Positions 25,701 through 37,439 of a stretch of DNA of 64,000 nt are shown here, in pieces. Under the pieces are notes generated by a model, which was not told the DNA's origin, did no database searches, and saw nothing but the letters and a program-made list of their open reading frames with translations. The position numbers were made by a program, and so were the translations under genes. Positions within the stretch are counted from its first letter, which is position 1, and each line of letters starts with the position of its first letter. This DNA comes from Thereva unica (lineage: Eukaryota; Arthropoda; Insecta; Diptera; Therevidae), in contig OX465282.1 in the NCBI GenBank assembly GCA_949987705.1, forward strand, positions 9,040,501-9,104,500, read 5' to 3'.

Positions 25701-26117
25701 TATGTTTATGTTTATGTTATGTTTTATGTTTTATGTTTATGTTTTATGTTTTATGTTTTATGTTTTATGTTTTATGTTTTATGTTTTATGTTTTATGTTT
25801 TATGTTTTATGTTTTATGTTTTATGTTTTATGTTTTATGTTTTATGTTTTATGTTTTATGTTTTATGTTTTATGTTTTATGTTTTATGTTTTATGTTTTA
25901 TGTTTTATGTTTTATGTTTTATGTTTTATGTTTTATGTTTTATGTTTTATGTTTTATGTTTTATGTTTTATGTTTTATGTTTTATGTTTTATGTTTTATG
26001 TTTTATGTTTTATGTTTTATTTATGTTTTATGTTTTATGTTTTATGTTTTATGTTTTATGTTTTATGTTTTATGTTTTATGTTTTATGTTTTATGTTTTA
26101 TGTTTTATGTTTTATGT
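22787..26117 (+). repeat. Heptamer satellite, irregular distal part
   Basis: The array resumes after the gap but is far less regular. Many 6-bp units (TTTATG), TTTTTG, TTTGTTATG and TTTAG variants, and missing bases occur until about 25.75 kb. A regular tract then leads to the end at 26117, followed by CAAGCTGG of an RNase H pseudogene. The change in quality coincides with the gap. It could be real decay at an array edge or poorly polished sequence. Confidence 0.97.
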
Positions 26118-26690
26118 CAAGCTGGAAGGTGCCTCAATAGCCGGCTCTGGTCCAATGAATGCAATATCAGAACCCTGTTCAGCCAGGGTATCCGCACTTT
26201 CGTTGCCTTTGCAGCACCGGTGACTCGGGACCCAGGCAAAGGTAATTTGATTGAGAACACCCAACTCATGAAGAGCACGTTGGCAGTCCCAAACTATTTT
26301 CGACTTGGTCCTACGGGACCTTATCGCTCTAATTGCTGCTTGGCTATCAGAGAAGATAAAAATTCGTTTATTGTGGTAGGCCCTTCTTAAGTTCTCATGA
26401 GTGCATGCCAGAATAGCGTACACTTCTGCTTGAAAGAGATTTGCTAGAGATCCTAGGCTTATCGCCCTGCTAAATCTGGGGCTTTCGCTCCAGATTCCGG
26501 TGCCTACACCTGTCTCTGTTTTAGAGCCATCCGTGTACCATACTAGTCCGCCCCGCAATACTTTAGGAAAAGTCTAGGTTAGCCTGTATGTGCACAGAAG
26601 GTTGCTCAAGTTTTGAAATTTTAAAGGGCATGCTGTCCGATAGCATCTCCTGTTCTCTGAACATACTCCTTTGAAATAAAATTTGTCAAC
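26118..26690 (-). pseudogene. Non-LTR retrotransposon RNase H domain (I/R1 group), truncated by satellite
   Basis: The minus strand encodes an RNase HI-like domain in one frame of about 148 codons, from 26558 down to the array edge. Motifs in order are LVWYTDGSKTETGVGTGIW (first catalytic Asp), NLFQAEVYAIL (Glu), IFSDSQAAIRAI (Asp) and FAWVPSHRCCKGNESADTLA (His and last Asp). Upstream residues (MLSDSMPFKISKLEQ) are in another frame, separated by a frameshift near 26565. The frame continues as GPEPAIEA and then meets the satellite at 26117, which removes the zinc-knuckle tail. The copy is dead. Confidence 0.88.
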
Positions 26691-29309
26691 CCCTTCATTT
26701 CTTGAATTATTGAATATTTGTTTCTACATTCGCGAATTTTAATACAATGAAAATTCCTACTTAGATCATACAATTGATTTGCAGGAAACCAGGACGCACT
26801 TTATCAATTTATTTTAACAATTCACCATTCTTTAAATTAACAGAAAATTCCAAAGTGGTCTCGGTTCCCTTCAAATTGAAAAGATGTGGTTTTAATCCAT
26901 CATTTTGGCACAGTGCAATCGCCAGTTAAAAGCTACTTCTCTCTACTTATTTTCACTTCATCTCGTTTCTCGTCCTGCTCTTCACTCATGCCCATTTTAG
27001 ATTGTCTCCTTCAATTGACTAAAATTCCTAATCTTCAAGATTTACAAAAGCATTTACTTTCTTCCTTCGAGATGGTTTTCAAGTGGGCCGTTTGACGTTG
27101 AATAGTAACAGAGATACTTGAAATGTCCTCGATCGAACCTTTTGACGTGGAATAGTCACCGAAGACACTCGAGAATATCCTCGATAAGCTTCTTCAAATT
27201 CCTTCTGTAAGTGAAAAGTAAACTGAAGCCGGAGGAACCATGTTGATTGAAGACCATTCAGTGCCATCTAGAAAATAACCCTCAATTTTCTGACAACAAC
27301 TGTTTTCTTATGATGACAAGCGTTCATCCTAATAATAACAGAAAAGTCCTGTCACAGCCAGATATATACCCGAAAACTTTATTCTCAAGACATATTCAAC
27401 TCCTCTTCCGTACGCACACACACACAAAAAGAAACGGAAAATAAATTGAAGTTCGAAGCCGTACTTAAAATTACTTTCAGGGCCGATTTCAATCTAAGAA
27501 GGCAAAATTTCGACCCTTCGGCTCCCAAAATCCTCAAATGTTACGGACTTGTCTTGTCACATTTTTGGGGAAAGTGTGATGGCGCATTGTTCTCCAACAA
27601 CACCTCCTCCACAGAGAGATCGGGGAAAGCATCAGCTAGAGAGTAGGGCTGGGGCCAATGTGTACAACAACAAAAGTTAATTTTCGTCCTCAAGTGATTT
27701 TCTGTTTTGTTTACTCTTGATCCCTGCTGCTCTCACTGTTGGACATTTAGAAGAGGAGGTTTTGGTCCTGACGGTTCCGTTTTTGGATTATTGAAATTAA
27801 ATTAAAAAATAACAAATCGGCCGTCAGGCTCCGCTATGTCAGGGCGAAAAGGACACACTTCAAAAAGCTTCAAAGTGGCTACGCGTGTTTTAAGTGCTGA
27901 AGCTCTTAATCCTATTTTATGTCCCCAAAGGACTAACCCATGGCCCCTCATGGACTGGCAGCTAGGATGTTTTTGTTTTTAATTGGAATTACCACGTCAG
28001 TGCCGCAACAGCTGTTACAGTTTTTCCAATAATCTTTTTTTTTTGTTTCTGTTTTGTAATCCCGGCGATTTTAATTCTGATTTGCGTAATTTATGGGCAT
28101 TCATTAAAAGCGAAGAGATTGAGAAAAAATTACAATGTTTTTAAGTTTTAAGATCAGCACTGAGTGGAATCCAAGGTTTAAATCGGGATTATGTTTATAT
28201 CCATAATCAGAGGAGCCTTTATAACTTCTCGTAATTTTTTGGCTTTAATTTGTTTGTGACAATGTAATGGTAAAGATTATATGGCTAGCGAGAGTTTTCA
28301 CCCATATTCGTTTTTCAAAAATTGTATAAGTAAATTAAGGCGAGAATAATAAAGGCCAGTTTACATCCCAGACTCAAAGTGGAAGGGCAAATCTGACCTC
28401 CTTTATCCCATAGAAGATATTATGGTTCTGTCTCCGTTTCACCCAAGTGGCAACGGCAAACGACGTTCTACTCTACTTAATGGTTTCTTGTGGTTTTGTT
28501 GCATATTTATCTTGTTATCGACAGTTTGAAAAATCCATTAATTTTTGTTATTTCAAAAACGAAATTAGATCAGTGCAAAAGCGCTTTTGAAAAGTCAAAA
28601 ACTAGAAAAATACTTAGCAGTATATGGAAGGCGGGAAAATTTAGGGGAAATACTACAAAAACAAGGAAAAATCGAGAGCACCGCAACAGATGCCCGGCAG
28701 GGGTGGGAGTGAATGAGGGGTTTGGGGAGTAAAACGTGTTTTTTACGATTTCTAAGAAAAGTAGACCTCCTATCGAAAAACGTTAAATGTAAAAGTTGTA
28801 AATAATTAAAAAATATAGAGTTTTTATTCAAACCATTTTTCGACATAACCTCAAAACATGGAGAAAAACGTCAAAACCGTTTTCATTTATTATTTTTAAC
28901 TTTCACAAAAACGATCCGATTTTAATGAAATTTCGTAAATATGTAGATTTTCATGTTTAGAAAAGCCGCACTTTTTTTTAAAGCGATTGATTGTTTAGTT
29001 TTGTTTTTATGACTTTAATTAATTTAGAACAAGGCACTATTTTTAACTAAGAAAGTTGACGAACAAAATTTTTAAACGGCTTTTTTTCGTTGAATCCTGT
29101 ACTTTTAGATCTTGTAAAAAAATGATAGTGTCACAATAGAAAAAAGTCGATAAAAATTAAAAAAAAACCAAAAACATCTTTTTTCAAATATCGATTTTTC
29201 CGAAAACTTCACTAATTCTTTATCTCTCTTTGAAATAATGCTTTTAAAGCCATGTAAAACTACAAAATTAATATAATATATTATAAGGTTTTAGATGTGA
29301 AAAAAAAAT
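26691..29309. other. A+T-rich non-coding stretch
   Basis: No protein-like frame was recognised. Small local features are an imperfect direct repeat of about 45 bp (units beginning near 27088 and 27137, TTTGACGTKGAATAGT), a short CA run at 27413-27427, and poly-A/T runs between 28.8 and 29.3 kb. Confidence 0.6.
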
Positions 29310-29314
29310 TGTTT

Positions 29315-29800
29315 AGTACTTGTAGGGGTCCCACAAGGTTCAATCATCGGTTCTCTGCTTTTCTCTTTGTATGTTAATGATGTTACCTCCGTTATTCAAT
29401 GAAGTTCATTTCATCTGTATGCTGATGACCTTCATTGGCTTGTCCTCCTAGTAAAATTAGATCTTCAGAAATCAGATATACTCTAAACTATTCTTTCTTT
29501 TTTTTCTTTTGTGTTGCCACATTTTCTATATGGTGTAAACAAATCTTTTGACTCATCCTGCCGCCAACGATGGATAGCATTTAATGATTGCTTGCAGTAT
29601 ATTTTTCACTTCAGACGTTCGAATCACGTATCTGATAGCTCTTGTACAGACCCTGAGTTCAATTAAATTCTTTATACCTGCTGATTTGTCTCTACTTGGT
29701 AGTCGCTTCCTTTTGTGCATACAATTAGACTTTGGAACAGCCTTGCCAACGCAATACAAAGGATAGGCACAGCAGAAGCTTTCAGAAAGCAAGTATCATA
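29315..29800 (+). pseudogene. Jockey/CR1-like reverse transcriptase fragment, degenerate
   Basis: VGVPQGSIIGSLLFSLYVND at 29322-29385 and FHLYADDLHWL at about 29405-29440 are RT motifs, the latter containing the catalytic YADD. Further on, RWIAFNDCLQYIFHFRR and IRLWNSLANAIQR (29565-29760) match the C-terminal region of Jockey-superfamily ORF2, compare the element at 39.5-42.3 kb. Frames change and stops occur throughout. Confidence 0.75.
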
Positions 29801-29874
29801 TACTCGCAGAACCAGTTAAGCTGACTCGGCTCATTCGTTCTGCCTACAGCTCCCCTTTTTCCTGAACTTTACAA

Positions 29875-30012
29875 TCTAGGAATTCGTTCATAAACAGAGC
29901 AACTCGACTATGGAACAATCTTTCATATAGTCAGTATTTCCGAATCGAACTTAAGAGCTTGAAGAAACGTATGACCATCTTGTATGAACCTCTGAATAAA
30001 GAAAAATGTTAA
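29875..30012 (+). pseudogene. Second copy of a Jockey-like ORF2 C-terminus
   Basis: RNSFINRATRLWNNLSYSQY leads to a stop at 30012. It repeats the same protein end (NRxxxLWNxLP-type motif) found 130 bp upstream at 29730-29770. Two ends of one family therefore lie in tandem, from separate insertions or a duplication. Confidence 0.55.
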
Positions 30013-30309
30013 TTTAGATTTTTAATGGTAGAACAGCAGGAAAAGAAAGGCAGGACGATCAAGAATAGGTGGATGAATGGAATGTATTGTAATGGCACAA
30101 TGGCGCGACGGTGCTGAGAAAGCAATCTGAGGCACCATTGTGTTTGTTCATGCCCCAGAGCCAGAAGCCCTGAAGAACCTGACTCTAGGAACATGCACCT
30201 ACATAAAAAAAATTCCAAAAAAAAAATTCACTCTCCCTAAACCACCGAAATAACCGTTACAGTATTAGAAGTTATATGAAAAGCAATTAAAGATAAATAG
30301 CAAAATGCA

Positions 30310-30510
30310 GATGCGACTGGGGTACTTCTTCGGAAGGAGCTAACGGGAGACGGGCGAATGGCGAACTCTCTGCGCCACAAAACAGAGTTTTAAGTCAGTT
30401 GGGCTGAGGGTTAGCAACCCGCTCCCATAAAAAACACCATTGCTACGAATCGGCAAATAATGCCTCGGAACCGGATGGACAACACGACGACGACCTTTGC
30501 TTTTCCAGCC
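30310..30510 (+). repeat. Possible 5' untranslated fragment of a retrotransposon
   Basis: The stretch AGGGTTAGCAACCCGC ... TGCTACGAATCGG ... GCCTCGGAACCGGATGG ends just before the Copia frame. It looks like the leader of a common insect non-LTR family, but I base this on memory of similar sequences and there is no second copy in the window. Confidence 0.3.
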
Positions 30511-30515
30511 CAGCG

Positions 30516-31409
30516 ATGGAAATGAAAACTTGGAAGCTGGTGGAGTGTCCAGTAGGAATGAAGCCGATCACTTGTCGTTGGGTACTTCGAGAGAAGGCAG
30601 ACGGAAGACTCAAGGCCAAACTAGTGGCAAGAGGATTTGAACAGAAGGAGGTAGTGGACTACGCGGAAACCTTCAGCCCAGTAGCCCGCCATGCATCGAT
30701 TGGACTACTTCTAAGCCACGCAGCGTCAGAGAAAATGAAGCTGGTATCGTTTGATGTGAAAACGGCATTCTTGTATGGAAACCTGGAGCAGGAAATTTAT
30801 ATGAACCAGTCTGAAGGGTTCAACGACGGATCAGGGAAAGTATGCAAGTTGAATAAGAGTCTCTACGGGCTCAAACAAGCTCCAAGGATGTGGAACGAGA
30901 GGGTCACTACACACTTTGAAAAGAAGATAGGCCTGATCAACACAGATGACGACCCATGTATCTATTATAGCAAGGACAAGAGCATTATGCTCTCACTCTT
31001 CGTGGATGATGGATTGGTAGCTGGGAAAGATGAAGATGAAATATACAAACTGTTACGTGAGATAAGCATGGAATTTCAGATCACATTCAGCAAGAAAGCA
31101 CAGAACAAGTTAACGTATTTTGGCATGGAAATCAAGATCGACAAAGATGGTATCTCCGTGAATCAACCTCGTTATACGGAGAAGATCTTGAGAAAGATGC
31201 AACTCGAACAATGCAATCCAGCACCCATAGCCAAGGAGCAAGGAATGATCACCAAGAAGACAGATTTCAAGAACGACGAGCCACTTCCGGCGAACAACAA
31301 TTATCGCGAGGCGATAGGGAGTTTACTGTACTTAGCTACAATCACCAAGCCACTTAACAGAAGAGTCTTCGAGACGCTCCGCTGTAAATTGATCAAGGAG
31401 GAGTGTTGA
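30516..31409 (+). pseudogene. Copia-type reverse transcriptase, internally deleted element
   Basis: A 297-codon open frame encodes the Copia RT domain. Motifs are LKAKLVARGFEQ (residues 32-43), ETFSPVAR (51-58), FDVKTAFLYGNL with catalytic Asp80, CKLNKSLYGLKQAPRMW (100-116), LFVDDGLVAG with Asp164/Asp165 (161-170) and REAIGSLLYLA. After residue 275 the protein jumps to RRVFETLRCKLIKEEC and ends. The last codons overlap a purine tract (AAGGAGGAG, 31395-31403) followed by TGTTGA. This is the usual polypurine tract and LTR start of Copia elements, so RNase H was lost by deletion while the pol terminus remains. Protease and integrase are absent upstream. Confidence 0.88.
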
Positions 31410-31500
31410 GAATTGATCAATTGTTTATTTATTCGGAAAGTGTACACAAGATACAAATCTTTTAGAGTACAATACAGTTGTTTTTTATTTAGCACGAAGG
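31404..31500 (+). repeat. Start of a Copia 3' LTR
   Basis: TGTTGAGAATTGATCAATTG directly follows a polypurine tract and the end of the pol frame, the expected position for the 3' LTR. The right border is not visible, and no 5' LTR copy is in the window. Confidence 0.5.
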
Positions 31501-32065
31501 TAAGGTGCCCGCATAACCTCCTAGCTTCAGTGTAGTAAGATTAAAATTTGGAGGAGATAATGGCATTTACTTAACGTCAGCCTACAAGCAGAAAACTGGA
31601 GAGTATCAGATCAAGTGTCGTTTTCAGAATACCGGTGGATACGATTCAGGATGAACGTTAAGATTCAAGCTCCTCAACCGTATAGAAACAAAAGATTATT
31701 TGCTCAGTTCCGAAGAAAGACACTTTAAAAATTTACTAAGAATTTTTAAATCTCTACATAAAATCCACCCATGCCAGTTGTAGTTGAGTAGTTGAGAAGA
31801 GTAGTTACTCTCATTAAACTGCACTAAACTGTCGTTTACAATAAACAAGATCTGCATCTTCATCGCAAAGTTCTTAGACATCGTTTTTTTCTATATTACG
31901 ATACCAGAAAAATGAAGTTCCAGGAGAAAGTAAGCATTTCTTTTGTAATTTAGAGTCAAGAAGTTCTGCTGTATCTATTGGTAGTCCTAAATGACAAATC
32001 TGGTCAAACAACTGAAACGTTGAAATTAATAGAACGCAGCCCAAACAATTTCAGGACACTAGTAT
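31501..32065. other. Non-coding stretch
   Basis: No protein-like frame or repeat was recognised. Confidence 0.55.
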
Positions 32066-32069
32066 TAAT

Positions 32070-32672
32070 TAAGTACTAGCTGGAACCCGGTTCGCCTTGC
32101 TGCCCCCATAAGCCAATAGTATGGCGTGAGCCAAAACAATTGGGAATTTACAAAATGCGTTTTCCATGGCCAGTGAGAGTCTCAAATCCTACCACGAAAC
32201 GTGTGAAAAGTGTCACTTCGTTAAACGAAATCCCGCGCTCGTTTATAGTCCCAATCAAAATTCAACGGTCTCAATGCTACGCTTGCCGCGAGAGAACCGC
32301 GTCCTTCGCGAAAAATCCGCTTTCTTCAACAAAATTGTACGATGACTATCTGTAAATCACCTCCGATCAATCTGAAACTTTGGGAATCATATTTTTTTTC
32401 GGAAAAAACTAAAACAAAATGGATCTGAGTTCTTTAGCAGTAATTTGAAGAGTACCTGCCATACAAAAGTTACGGATTTTGCTATATCAGTACAGTATAA
32501 CTACCCGAAAGATTCGAGATAGAGGAACAAATTATAGCCTATATGCTATTCTGATGTATGAGCTATATTGTTGAAAAGTTTCATTAAAATCCATTCAGTA
32601 GTTTTTGCGTGAAAGAGTAACAAACATCCATACAAACATTCGCGTTTATAATATTAGTAAGATTTGTATATT
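32070..32672 (+). repeat. Dispersed arthropod-type repeat with ACCCGG head
   Basis: It begins with ACTAGCTGGAACCCGGTTCG and ends with AAATCCATTCAGTAGTTTTT ... AACAAACATCCATACAAACA ... TATAATATTAGTAAGAT. This head and tail combination is widespread in arthropod genomes as an interspersed retroelement fragment. The exact family (SINE or non-LTR 3' end) cannot be decided here. No coding capacity was seen. Confidence 0.55.
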
Positions 32673-32679
32673 TGAAAAA

Positions 32680-34010
32680 GCTTATGACCTCCTGAGTGGA
32701 ATTTAATTCCACTAATAGGAATAAACTAGAAACTGACAGAAAACGAAAAGGATACAAGAAGATAAATTCAATAAAAGGAAATGTTTTACAGAAGCAACTC
32801 CTTAACATTTTAGTTACTACCGACAGATCCTTATTAATCTCATTACAAACATTCGCTTCCACCCCAAAAAATTGAAACGTCCTTTATTTCAGAGATTTAC
32901 TAACTCACAATAAACTCGTCGGCTGCACAGCGTTCTCCTTCTCACTAATCCCACCGAAGGCGCCCATTATTGCGCGTGACACCTCATAAATCATCCTAAG
33001 CAGTTATTGTTAATCCAATTAAGGCGAAGATTTAACTTAAATAAGACTTTAATAAACAGCATTAAAATCACGTGTTGGAAAATCTGTACCGGCGGACTAG
33101 ACACCGTAATTCACTTGTCCGGGCACCCCCTACCGCCGCCGCCAGGAGCAGCCAACCAGCTCCATCATCCTCATCTGGTGGACTTCATTCTGGTGGAAAT
33201 AATATTTCCCAGAGCAGTTTTCATCTTTCGGAAATTTTAATGGCTCCTTGTTGACACATTGATTCGTTTAAATATTTAATTTCACCAGTGGAGCGGGAGT
33301 GTTTCGACTGCTATGGCAGCCATTGACAGCTTTATGAGCCGAATTCTGGGCTGTGTTGCTTCTCACATGGAGCGCACTGCTCTGAGGTCATGGTGGCGTG
33401 CGATATATGGAAAAAATATAAACCATCAGGAGAAAATTTTAAAAAATTATTTCGAGTAATGGCGGTAAACATGTGCACAATTGCAGCCATTACAGATCGA
33501 AAGATGAGAGGTCTTTGGTCTTCATTGAAATTTGTTTATAAAATTGCTGAAAAAGTGAGTGAGTAAATTAGTTTTTATTGCTTCGGATTGTTAAGGATCG
33601 GTGTTCTGCAATTTTGAAGTCTAATCAACACGTCAATGTTAAAGTCCTTCTTTTTTTAAATTGAAGTTTGTTCAAGGATCATGGCTGTTATCGAAAAGAT
33701 AAATTTTTGTACGAATCGCACTCACAAATGTTGACCAAATGAGGACCTGGGCATTTTATGAGGCTAATTCAAAATTAAAATTGCATTTTTATTTTTATTT
33801 TTATCCATCGACAGAAAACAAACAAAAACGGAGCAAACGCCAGGGCCTCCACCAGCATCTCCTCGGAAAACAAGATTTGTTATACGGAATCGAAAACTTA
33901 GACTCCGCAACAGTCAGAATTTACGGCAAGGACCTCAGAAACGTTTCAGGACTAAGGGTTTAAGGACTAACGATATAAAACTTGACCTGGAGCGACGACA
34001 GAAATGAGAT
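32680..34010. other. A+T-rich non-coding stretch
   Basis: No recognisable gene. There is a GC-rich patch at 33110-33190 and an ATTTTT-type run at 33775-33805. Confidence 0.55.
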
Positions 34011-34014
34011 GAGA

Positions 34015-34620
34015 TGAGCTTTTATTTCGTTCGGAACCTTTCTACAATGTATAAAATTTGGCGGAACCCAACGATGAAAGCTTTCTTGTCTGTCTGTTTG
34101 TCCGGTACATATCTTGCAATCAATTTTTTGAATACTTCCGGTTACCCGATCATCCTGAAATTTTGCACACAACTTCCACTCCGATGACACAATGCAAAAT
34201 GGTATACTCATTATACCGTTAGATCCATGGCGGCCGTCTCAAGAGGACGGATTACTGCTTTCTTCATGGAACAAATTTTGCAATCAATTTTTCAAATACT
34301 TACGGATATCCTATCATGCTATTATCAGCTTTAGCTCCGATGACAATGCAAAATGGCATACTCAATATACCTTGAGATCCATGGCGGCAGTCTCAGGAGG
34401 GCGGATTGAAATATTCTTCACAACCCCTTCGACATGGGTATCAAATGAAACGGTATGATAAGTAGAATACCATAAGTGTAGTATACTCGATATATCGTTT
34501 GGCCCATGGCGGCCATCTCAAGAGGGCAGATTACCATTTTCTTCACAGCCTCCTTGATATGGGAATATGGAATGGCCGCCAAAATGTTACGCGGCGTGAC
34601 GTAGACCAAATTTCAAGGAA
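34015..34620. repeat. Imperfect tandem repeat with ATGGCGGC motifs
   Basis: Three diverged units of roughly 150 bp each contain GATCCATGGCGGCCGTCTCA-like, GAGGRCGGATT and TCTTCAnnnnnCYTYGATATGG-like blocks (about 34209, 34375 and 34500). A related block, GGGTATCAAATGGAATGG followed by AAAATGGCGGCC, lies at 63900-63980. This is therefore a dispersed family. Confidence 0.6.
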
Positions 34621-34864
34621 GAAGGGCCCCTCGCAATTTCTGATTAGCAAGAACGCGTTAAAGGGCAGGCGCAGCGTCAGTGAGTCTGCGAATGTATCTG
34701 CGCTTCGGCGCTGGTGACACGGAGCCCTACAATTTTTTCGTGGAACCGAAACCGGGGGATTTCGACAAATATCATTTAATTTTTTTCCTCAAGAAACAGC
34801 AGAAAGTTCAGAGAAAACTGGAATAATAATATAGTTTCCCTTCTTATGCAGAAGGTGCACTTCT

Positions 34865-36620
34865 CAGCTAGGCTGAGAAACATTTACCACGACCACGTGG
34901 GCTCGGCTGAGACATGCAAACATATATAAAAAATATACATAAGTACTAAAACACTCTAACAAGGAAGCGTGCTGCAACAAAGAGGGAGTGGGTACACCAA
35001 GGACTCACGTCACATTAAGAAGTCTAAACATAAAAGATCAAAAACATCAAACAGAGAAGCATGCAAAACTAAAAAGGGGCGTGAGGCACGCAGAGAGTCA
35101 CGCCACATTGAGAAGGGTCCTTTTAAGGACAACTTCACTAGTTAGCAAGCTAAACACACTCCTATTGTTGTTAGTATTTATAAACATGCGATTAACGGGT
35201 TCGAACATGCCATAATTGGTGTTAGAGCAATTAATGTGCAAGAGAGGTTCACCTCTCAGGTTGTAGTTATTCACTCTAAATGACGCGCGGCTTCTTAAGA
35301 AACCAGAGTCCACCTTGTCATTCATCAGTCGATGAACGAATATAACGTCAGCGACCTCACGGCGCTTATGGAGAGAGCTTAAGTTGAGCAATTTAAGTCT
35401 GTTCTCATAAGGCGGAAGAGCTAGTGGGTCATCCCAACGGGAGGTCGAAATTCCTTTGAACCGATTCGATTCTACTAACATGGGAGGAGTAGTAAGGAGA
35501 CCATTTCGGGAAGCGTAGTCAAGCAAAGGCCTAACCTAAGATACGTACAGGTGTTTAGTGACGAGGGGGTTGTTGAACTCTCTGGACCATCTTTTTATAA
35601 ATCCCAGGACTGAATTGCCCTTGGAGGAGATATAATTGATGTGGGTGGAGAAGTCCAACTTACTATCTAACCTAACCCCAAGATTGATTACAGATTCAGT
35701 ACGGGAGACCTTTTTGTCAAGGAAAGTATAGTCATAAGTTATAACACCACGTTTCCAACAAAAAGTCATGATCTCGCATTTACTAATATTAAGCACAAGG
35801 TTGTTGTGGAACACCAAGAATAGAAGGTGTTTAGATCTGCTTGCAGAAGTTTGCAATACTCTATACTCCTTATGTGGCGATACAGTTTGATGTCATCAGC
35901 GTAAATAAAGATTTTACAGTGCCTTAGCAGGGTAACAATATCGTCAATTGATAAAATAAAAAGAAGAGGGCCAAGATGACTGCCTTGCGGAACTCCAGAG
36001 GACGCTTCGATGTTCTTAGATTTGACTCCGCGGAATAGAACCTGGTAGGTTCTATCGGCTAAGTACGACTGGAACCATACCACAAGGGCATTCGGAAAGC
36101 CTAATTTCTTTAGTTTAAGAACTATAATAGAGTGGGAGAGCTTGTCGAAAGCCTTACTAAAGTCTGTATAGACGCAGTCAGTTTGGCAGCCAGTGACAAA
36201 GCCTCTAATTGTGTGTGAAGAGAACTCCATTAAATTAGTAGTAGTGGAACGGGCTGCAAGAAAACTATGTTGGTTTGTTGAGATAAGCCTCTTGCAGATA
36301 GGGGCGATAGCAGAATAAATAATAGATTCGAAGAGTTTTGGTATAGACGATAACTTCGCAATGGGCCTATAATTAGATATTTCGTTTTTACAGCCTTTTT
36401 AAGGACAGGTATTATAAAAGAGTTCTTCCATAAGGTTGGGAAGCGCCCTTTATTTAGGGATTTTTGAAATAAACGTAGAAGAGGAGACAGTAGAGCCCCT
36501 GCACAGGATTTTATAACAGCTGGAGGGACTCCATCAGGGCGGGCCGAAAAATCTTGTGGAAGTTCATTTATATGTTTCGTGATATCATCCCTGGTTATAG
36601 ACAGGGAAAAGTTTTAAGCC
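34865..36620 (-). pseudogene. Jockey-superfamily reverse transcriptase, degenerate
   Basis: Read on the minus strand from 36620: NSFIIPVLKK and NYRPIAKLSSIPKLFE (shifted frames) come first. Then follows a 154-codon frame (36230-35766) with YTDFSKAFDKLSH, SSGVPQGSHLGPLLFILSID and FIYADDIKLYRH, the core RT motifs with YADD intact. 35856-35536 continues with NISKCEIMTF and ESVINLGVRLDSKLDF, and 35526-35098 gives the C-terminal RFKGISTSRWDDPLALPPYE and HKRREVADVIFVHRLMND region. Three frames and several stops show decay. The endonuclease is missing upstream, so the copy is 5' truncated. An 80-bp direct repeat (GACTCACGTCACATTAAGAAG-like) lies in its 3' part near 35000-35115. Confidence 0.85.
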
Positions 36621-37114
36621 GTTTGGATTGCATAATAAATTAAGTAAAACATATTTCTCCACTCATTTATGGGCCGCCGGCAGGCAGCAGCCTTTCAGAC
36701 CAAGTCGTCAGGCACGGCCCGATGAAGGCCACAGACACTCAGTCTGACTGAGGGATGAGGACTTCAGGAATCCGCTTAACAGGGCGTGCCATTCTCAGGT
36801 GAAGTCATGATTGTGGGGAACACGCAGGCGAAAACAACAGTTTAACATATATGGTTGTTAATTCAAGTACAAATACATATGTTCATGGCCTCAACGAAAA
36901 CTTCAAGGCAGCTCCAGACTTTGATGGTGCCGGTACGTCAAAGAGATAAATCCTGGGTAACGCCACCTGCGATCTAAGGTCTTCATGTTCTACGATTTTC
37001 CGATATGCTACCGAATCCTACCTCAACCTCCACGAAGATGTAGATTTTACATCGGGTGTCCTCTGGATGCTCTTGTCTACACAAGAGTAACAGACTGAGG
37101 AGGGTGAAAGGCGA

Positions 37115-37423
37115 GTGTTTCGCGCCTCAAAACGAAGCAAATACCGGACTGGTCCTCCAGGTTGGGGATTGGGCGGCAGGCTGACAACCTTCCACCGTAA
37201 AAACCTACCCGTCACGAATCTTCAAGGCAGGCCTCGGACAGGACGGACTCAACGGCAACGACTCAGGCAACGGAATATGGAATTCGATTTTGGTACATGG
37301 AACGTCAGGACGCTCAACAGAACGGGCGCTATGCGTTCGCTTTTATTACTCCTCAAAAAATACAACATAAAGATTACAGCCCTTCAAGAAACAAAATGCA
37401 GTGGGCAGCAGAAGAGGCACTAG
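37115..37423 (+). pseudogene. RTE-like endonuclease, N-terminal fragment
   Basis: The frame contains FGTWNVRTLNRTGAMRSLLL and ITALQETKC, the first two motifs (catalytic Asn and Glu) of an APE-type endonuclease that nicks the target site. The frame stops at 37423. The remaining endonuclease motifs (GDFN, SDH) are not found before the linker sequence that follows, so about 150 codons have been lost by deletion. Confidence 0.8.
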
Positions 37424-37439
37424 GCAGGGCCCCCAGATA

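Noticed and set aside
3721..26117. Telomeric repeat array
   Set aside because: TTTTATG lacks the G-rich strand of telomerase-type repeats (TTAGG, TTAGGG). The array is internal, inverted and flanked by TEs on both sides.
18764..26390. Open frames of up to 2458 codons spanning the N gap
   Set aside because: Satellite translation. Some frames even run through the run of N and are meaningless there.
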